Assembly: GCA_022567055.1 (NCBI GenBank)
Contig: JADFHU010000173.1
Coordinates: 1-9,160 of the forward strand
DNA from: Planctomycetota bacterium
GTDB taxonomy: Bacteria > Planctomycetota > Phycisphaerae > Sedimentisphaerales > Anaerobacaceae
Reading direction: 5' to 3'
Length of the DNA stretch: 9,160 bases
Below are positions 7,323 to 9,160 of the stretch, piece by piece; the first letter of the stretch is position 1; each line of letters begins with the position of its first letter. Below the pieces are notes generated by a model. The model saw only the letters and a program-made list of their open reading frames with translations. It searched no databases and was not told the origin of the DNA. The translations under genes were made by a program, and so were the position numbers.

Positions 7323-7390
7323 GCCAGGTAATTCGGTCTCTAGCCTACACCGATCACTAGCAACCGATTACTGATTACTGACTACTGTTG
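7311..7390. repeat. Dispersed heptamer element, copy 2 (downstream of HAD stop)
   Basis: Bases 7349-7390 are six consecutive 7-bp units: ACCGATC, ACTAGCA, ACCGATT, ACTGATT, ACTGACT, ACTGTTG. The array ends 11 nt from the stop codon of the leftward HAD gene (7402-7404). To the left are GTAATTCG (about 7328-7335) and AAGTG units, the same order as in copy 1. With consensus ACYGAYY the two arrays are clearly related. Confidence 0.72.
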
Positions 7391-7401
7391 TTACGACTCT
7401 C

Positions 7402-8085
7402 TCACGCTGTCTCTCGAAACTCGGCCGGGGCTCTTAGGTAGTCCAAGACGCTGCGGAGGGACGTCATGATAGGGACACCGCAGGCCTGCAGTTTTTCCGG
7501 GCACTGGTGTCCACCTGAAATGAGCAGGCAGTCGATATCGAGGGCCCGGGCGACTTCACAGTCGTGCGTGGTATCACCGACGAGAAGCGTCTCGTTGGGC
7601 GCAAGTCTCAGTTCCTGCACGAGAGTTCTCCCCTCCGTCACTTTTCCGCTGGCGTAGTGATCGCCTCGACCCACCACCTTCGCAAAGTAGTGGCGGATGT
7701 CGAAAAAGGTGATGATCTGATCCAGGTAGGTTTGGTTGTAAGCCGACAGGACGGATTGGCCTATGCCCAGCTTCTGAATACTCGCCAGGACATGGACTGC
7801 GCTCTCCCGCAGGCTGCAACGAAACTGCCGGTCTGCGTACAGCGCGATGTAGTCGGCGGCGATGTCATCATAGGATTCGACGGAAAAGTCAAATCCTAAG
7901 CGTTCGTAGTAGGCGATGATGGGAAAGTCGAATTCTTGCAGATAGGTTTCGTAGGGGATCGGGGCCTTATTTGCCTCGCGCAGGATCGTACTCAAGACTT
8001 CATAGCACGCTTGCGTGTCATCGATCAGGGTTCCATTCCAGTCCCAGATGATGTGTCGATAGGGACCTGTAGACTCCGTTGTCAT
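7402..8085 (-). CDS. HAD-superfamily hydrolase (phosphoglycolate-phosphatase-like)
   Basis: The 227-residue protein is a cytoplasmic haloacid-dehalogenase-fold hydrolase, probably a phosphatase acting on a small phosphorylated metabolite. Motif I is WDWNGTLIDD, with nucleophile Asp15 and Asn17 in place of the usual second Asp. Motif II is Ser114 in SVLSAYNQ, motif III Lys148 in ASGKVTEG, and motif IV GDTTHD (Asp171, Asp175) for Mg2+. The helical cap inserted between motif I and II (about 25-95) fits the C1-cap phosphoglycolate-phosphatase-like group, and the length is normal. The D-x-N variant is seen in many proteins annotated only as HAD hydrolases, so a specific substrate should not be assigned. 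The ribosome-binding site is modest (AGGCAG, 6 nt before ATG). It is the first of three leftward genes and diverges from the promoter at 8261. Confidence 0.92.
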   Translation of the reverse strand: MTTESTGPYRHIIWDWNGTLIDDTQACYEVLSTILREANKAPIPYETYLQEFDFPIIAYYERLGFDFSVESYDDIAADYIALYADRQFRCSLRESAVHVLASIQKLGIGQSVLSAYNQTYLDQIITFFDIRHYFAKVVGRGDHYASGKVTEGRTLVQELRLAPNETLLVGDTTHDCEVARALDIDCLLISGGHQCPEKLQACGVPIMTSLRSVLDYLRAPAEFRETA

Positions 8086-8260
8086 GGTCTGCTGCCTAGT
8101 CCTTTCTTTGGGTGTCTCATCGGGAAGTCAATGGGCAATGAACAAATTATTTATTGTAGTCCGGCCGGATCCAAATGGCGAGCGTTATGTGATGTCCCTA
8201 GGGTGATCTGTGGTTGCAAGAGAAAGTTCAGTACCTTTTTACGATTTGTGCAAAAGGTGA

Positions 8261-8288
8261 TTGACAGGATGTGTCATGGCCTTATAGT
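8261..8288 (+). promoter_or_regulatory. Near-consensus sigma-70 promoter with direct repeats around the -10
   Basis: TTGACA (8261-8266) is followed after 16 bp by TATAGT (8283-8288), predicting a transcript start near 8295. TCATGGCC occurs at 8274-8281 and again at 8288-8295, a 14-bp-spaced direct repeat bracketing the -10 hexamer, so a repressor bound there would block polymerase (inference). This is the best promoter match I see in the window. Confidence 0.68.
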
Positions 8289-8336
8289 CATGGCCACACC
8301 AGAGAACAGAGAACTTATTGGAGGAGCGGTCGACGG

Positions 8337-8462
8337 ATGAAACGACCCCCAAAACGGCAGTCACGGATGTCTTGCGAACCTTTTCTTGATCGTCCTAATT
8401 TACCCTCCCCCGAGGAGTCCCTACTTTTTCACCCTCTTCTCTACAAAGTCCGTAGCTGGTAG
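8337..8462 (+). CDS. Small unrecognised protein (41 aa) in its own transcription unit
   Basis: An ORF of 41 codons starts at the ATG at 8337, preceded by GGAGGAG (8320-8326, 10 nt before the ATG), and stops at 8462. It begins MKRPPKRQSRMSCEP (strongly basic, Pro-rich) and ends SLLFHPLLYKVRSW. It has one Cys and no membrane segment or signal peptide. It matches no family I know. Coding is supported by context: a strong promoter ends about 50 bp upstream and a strong intrinsic terminator starts 18 nt after the stop, giving a compact transcript of about 240 nt. A frame-continuous upstream ATG at 8271 lies inside the promoter and cannot be the start. Five base pairs (8328-8332 with 8343-8347) could put the start codon in a hairpin loop. 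The alternatives are a non-coding RNA or an aromatic-amino-acid leader peptide (Tyr and a terminal Trp) ahead of aroF. Confidence 0.45.
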   Translation: MKRPPKRQSRMSCEPFLDRPNLPSPEESLLFHPLLYKVRSW

Positions 8463-8480
8463 GGGCTCGTCCCTGTACAT

Positions 8481-8539
8481 CCGGCCCCCTTGGCTTTCTC
8501 GCCAGTGAAACGTCAGGGGGGCCGGTTTCTCCTTTTTTT
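8481..8539 (+). terminator. Strong intrinsic terminator of the small transcription unit
   Basis: Arms at 8481-8498 and 8507-8525 pair almost completely: CCGGCCCCC with GGGGGCCGG, continued inward by TTGGC/GTCAG (with wobbles), and after one mismatch TTTC/GAAA, closing an 8-nt loop. The stem is followed by TTTCTCC and seven T (8532-8538). T residues occur only on this side, so it acts on + strand transcription. Confidence 0.88.
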
Positions 8540-8589
8540 GCGAACGTGTATTATGGCAGGAGTGTGAGGCATGTGTCAACCCTTCGCAG

Positions 8590-8608
8590 GCGGTCTATGA
8601 GGGACCGC
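8590..8608 (+). other. Small perfect hairpin
   Basis: GCGGTC (8590-8595) and GACCGC (8603-8608) pair perfectly around a 7-nt loop. It has no T tract, so it is not a terminator. It lies just upstream of the 20-codon ORF and may be part of a structured leader. Confidence 0.5.
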
Positions 8609-8650
8609 ACTGGTGAGCATTCGGCTATCCGCCATTCAGGAGTTTTCTGC

Positions 8651-8713
8651 ATGGATCTGAGCGATTACCAACTTGCCGTTTGTCACGCTATTGACGACTA
8701 TTTTGGTAGTTGA
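8651..8713 (+). CDS. 20-codon ORF upstream of aroF, possible leader peptide
   Basis: ATG at 8651 is preceded by AGGAG (8638-8642) at 8 nt, an ideal distance. The peptide would be MDLSDYQLAVCHAIDDYFGS, with two Tyr and one Phe, end products of the pathway that aroF starts. Its stop overlaps a second ATG (TGATG at 8711-8715) that opens a 16-codon frame. Too short to support by composition; a leader role is speculative and the aromatic codons are not tandem. Confidence 0.22.
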   Translation: MDLSDYQLAVCHAIDDYFGS

Positions 8714-8870
8714 TGACCCTCGTTGATCGCATACAACGAAGAGCGACAGCGCCAGAACGATAGAGAAAAAGGAGTCGTAGGAACTTGCCGAGGAAACGCA
8801 TGAGGGATCGGAACCGCGTTGGCCCGATCCGACGAGTTGTAGGAGTTGCTCAGATCTACCGGGGAAAACG

Positions 8871-8904
8871 AGCGCTACTGAGCTGCATCGGTAGGGCTTT
8901 TATT
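8871..8904 (+). terminator. Terminator-like hairpin in the aroF upstream region (possible attenuator)
   Basis: CTACTGA (8875-8881) pairs with TCGGTAG (8888-8894) around a 6-nt loop. After one G-G mismatch, AGC (8871-8873) pairs with GCT (8896-8898). A TTTTATT run follows. It is moderate in strength and oriented for + transcription, 154 bp before aroF, so it could end an upstream transcript or attenuate aroF. Confidence 0.4.
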
Positions 8905-8922
8905 ACGCGCGTCCTCGGCCAG

Positions 8923-8966
8923 ACCGACCCACTGACCCAGCGACTACTGACCACCAGCTACTTCCC
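8923..8966. repeat. Degenerate heptamer array, copy 3
   Basis: Units ACCGACC, ACTGACC, AGCGACT, ACTGACC, ACCAGCT, ACTTCCC follow each other, with one extra C after each of the first two. They fit the same ACYGAYY pattern as the arrays at 6769-6803 and 7349-7390. The left flank TCGGCC-AGACCG (8914-8926) also resembles TCGGCCCAGACCG near copy 1 (6746-6758). Unlike the others it does not follow a leftward stop codon. Confidence 0.55.
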
Positions 8967-8974
8967 CTTCGCGC

Positions 8975-9003
8975 TTGACGAGGACTCTAATTTTGAGTTT
9001 CAT
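8975..9003 (+). promoter_or_regulatory. Weak promoter candidate for aroF
   Basis: TTGACG (8975-8980) and TTTCAT (8998-9003) are 17 bp apart, matching the sigma-70 consensus at 5 and 4 of 6 positions. The start would fall about 50 bp before the aroF ATG. No better pair is visible close to the gene. Confidence 0.28.
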
Positions 9004-9057
9004 CATGTCCTCTTGATTCTGTCATTCCACTGTGACTTTCCCTAAGGGGAGACCAGC

Positions 9058-9160
9058 ATGATTGTCGTCATGAAGCCCGGTGCCGGTAAAGAGCATATTC
9101 AGCATGTCGTAGAGCTCGTCCACGACTATGGCTTGAAAGAACACGTCATCTATGGCACCG
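9058..9160 (+). CDS. aroF: 3-deoxy-7-phosphoheptulonate (DAHP) synthase, N-terminal part
   Basis: Only the first 34 codons are in the window. MIVVMKPGAGKEHIQHVVEL followed by GLKEHVIYGT is the typical opening of the class I-beta DAHP synthases (Thermotoga/Bacillus type). Their N-terminal ferredoxin-like regulatory domain starts MIVVMK.GA....I..V...I...G......GT. The enzyme condenses phosphoenolpyruvate and erythrose 4-phosphate, the first step of the shikimate pathway to aromatic amino acids, in the cytoplasm. In this family the N-terminal domain carries the Tyr/Phe (or prephenate) feedback site. GGGGA at 9046-9050 lies 7 nt before the ATG and supports the start. Confidence is good for the family; the catalytic barrel lies beyond the window. 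Confidence 0.85.
   Translation, partial: MIVVMKPGAGKEHIQHVVELVHDYGLKEHVIYGT

Larger units (their letters stand above)
8540..9057. other. Intergenic region / possible long leader upstream of aroF
   Basis: About 520 bp without a convincing large gene. It contains a short hairpin (8590-8608, GCGGTC/GACCGC), a 20-codon ORF with a good ribosome-binding site (8651-8713), a terminator-like hairpin (8871-8904), a third heptamer array (8923-8966) and a weak promoter candidate (8975-9003). A TTG-started frame at 8785-9045 (86 codons) has a ribosome-binding site but shows no recognisable protein character and spans the repeat array. Confidence 0.55.

Noticed and set aside
6769..7390. CRISPR array
   Set aside because: The repeats are contiguous 7-bp units without spacers and there are no cas genes.
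8153..8181. Leftward promoter for the HAD gene (TACAAT as -10)
   Set aside because: No acceptable -35 hexamer lies at 15-19 bp, so it is not supported beyond the single hexamer.
7936..8340. 134-codon + strand frame overlapping the HAD gene start
   Set aside because: It is largely antisense to the conserved HAD motif I region and runs through the promoter at 8261; no protein family is apparent.
8540..8650. tRNA or known riboswitch in the aroF upstream region
   Set aside because: I looked for a cloverleaf and common riboswitch core motifs; only one isolated 6-bp hairpin is present.
8785..9045. 86-codon TTG-started frame ending 12 bp before aroF
   Set aside because: A ribosome-binding site is present, but the frame crosses a terminator-like hairpin and the heptamer array, and its composition does not look like a protein I can support; kept only as a note in the intergenic entry.

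Overview
The window comes from a Gram-negative, moderately GC-rich bacterium: it encodes an RND efflux system with an outer-membrane channel, an OprB-type porin ending in an aromatic residue, and a probable lipoprotein. The protein families, and heptameric intergenic repeats of a kind I loosely associate with Nitrospira-like genomes, make a Nitrospirota-type host my best guess. That is weak inference, not an identification.

Left part (1-5080, + strand): one operon for a tripartite heavy-metal efflux pump, in the order periplasmic adaptor (3' end only), CusA/CzcA-family RND pump (complete, 1056 aa), TolC-like channel (complete, 498 aa from the start supported by a ribosome-binding site). The adaptor ends in a His-rich tail and the pump has a His/Met-rich periplasmic segment. 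Both fit metal export, but the metal cannot be named. A further start codon with a good ribosome-binding site overlaps the channel stop codon (5073). Its frame closes after 31 codons inside the 3' end of the convergent porin gene, which looks like an operon cut off by rearrangement.

Middle part (5142-8085, - strand): three genes read leftward: a HAD-family hydrolase (8085-7402), an unrecognised small lipoprotein (7253-6804) and an OprB-like porin (6338 or 6470 to 5142). The gaps after the HAD and lipoprotein stops carry related repeat elements made of tandem heptamers (consensus ACYGAYY on the + strand) with a shared flank. The region upstream of the porin holds a palindrome with direct repeats.

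Right part (8086-9160, + strand): a compact, self-contained transcription unit stands out. It has a near-consensus sigma-70 promoter (8261-8288), an 8-bp direct repeat flanking the -10 element, a strong Shine-Dalgarno, a 41-codon ORF and, 18 nt after its stop, a long GC-rich intrinsic terminator with a T tract. After about 520 bp with only small ORFs, hairpins and a third heptamer array, the 5' end of a DAHP synthase gene (aroF type) starts at 9058 and runs off the window.

The items most worth a second look are the 41-aa transcription unit, the dispersed heptamer elements beside stop codons, the perfect 16-bp palindrome at the window edge, and the orphan coupled start after the efflux operon.
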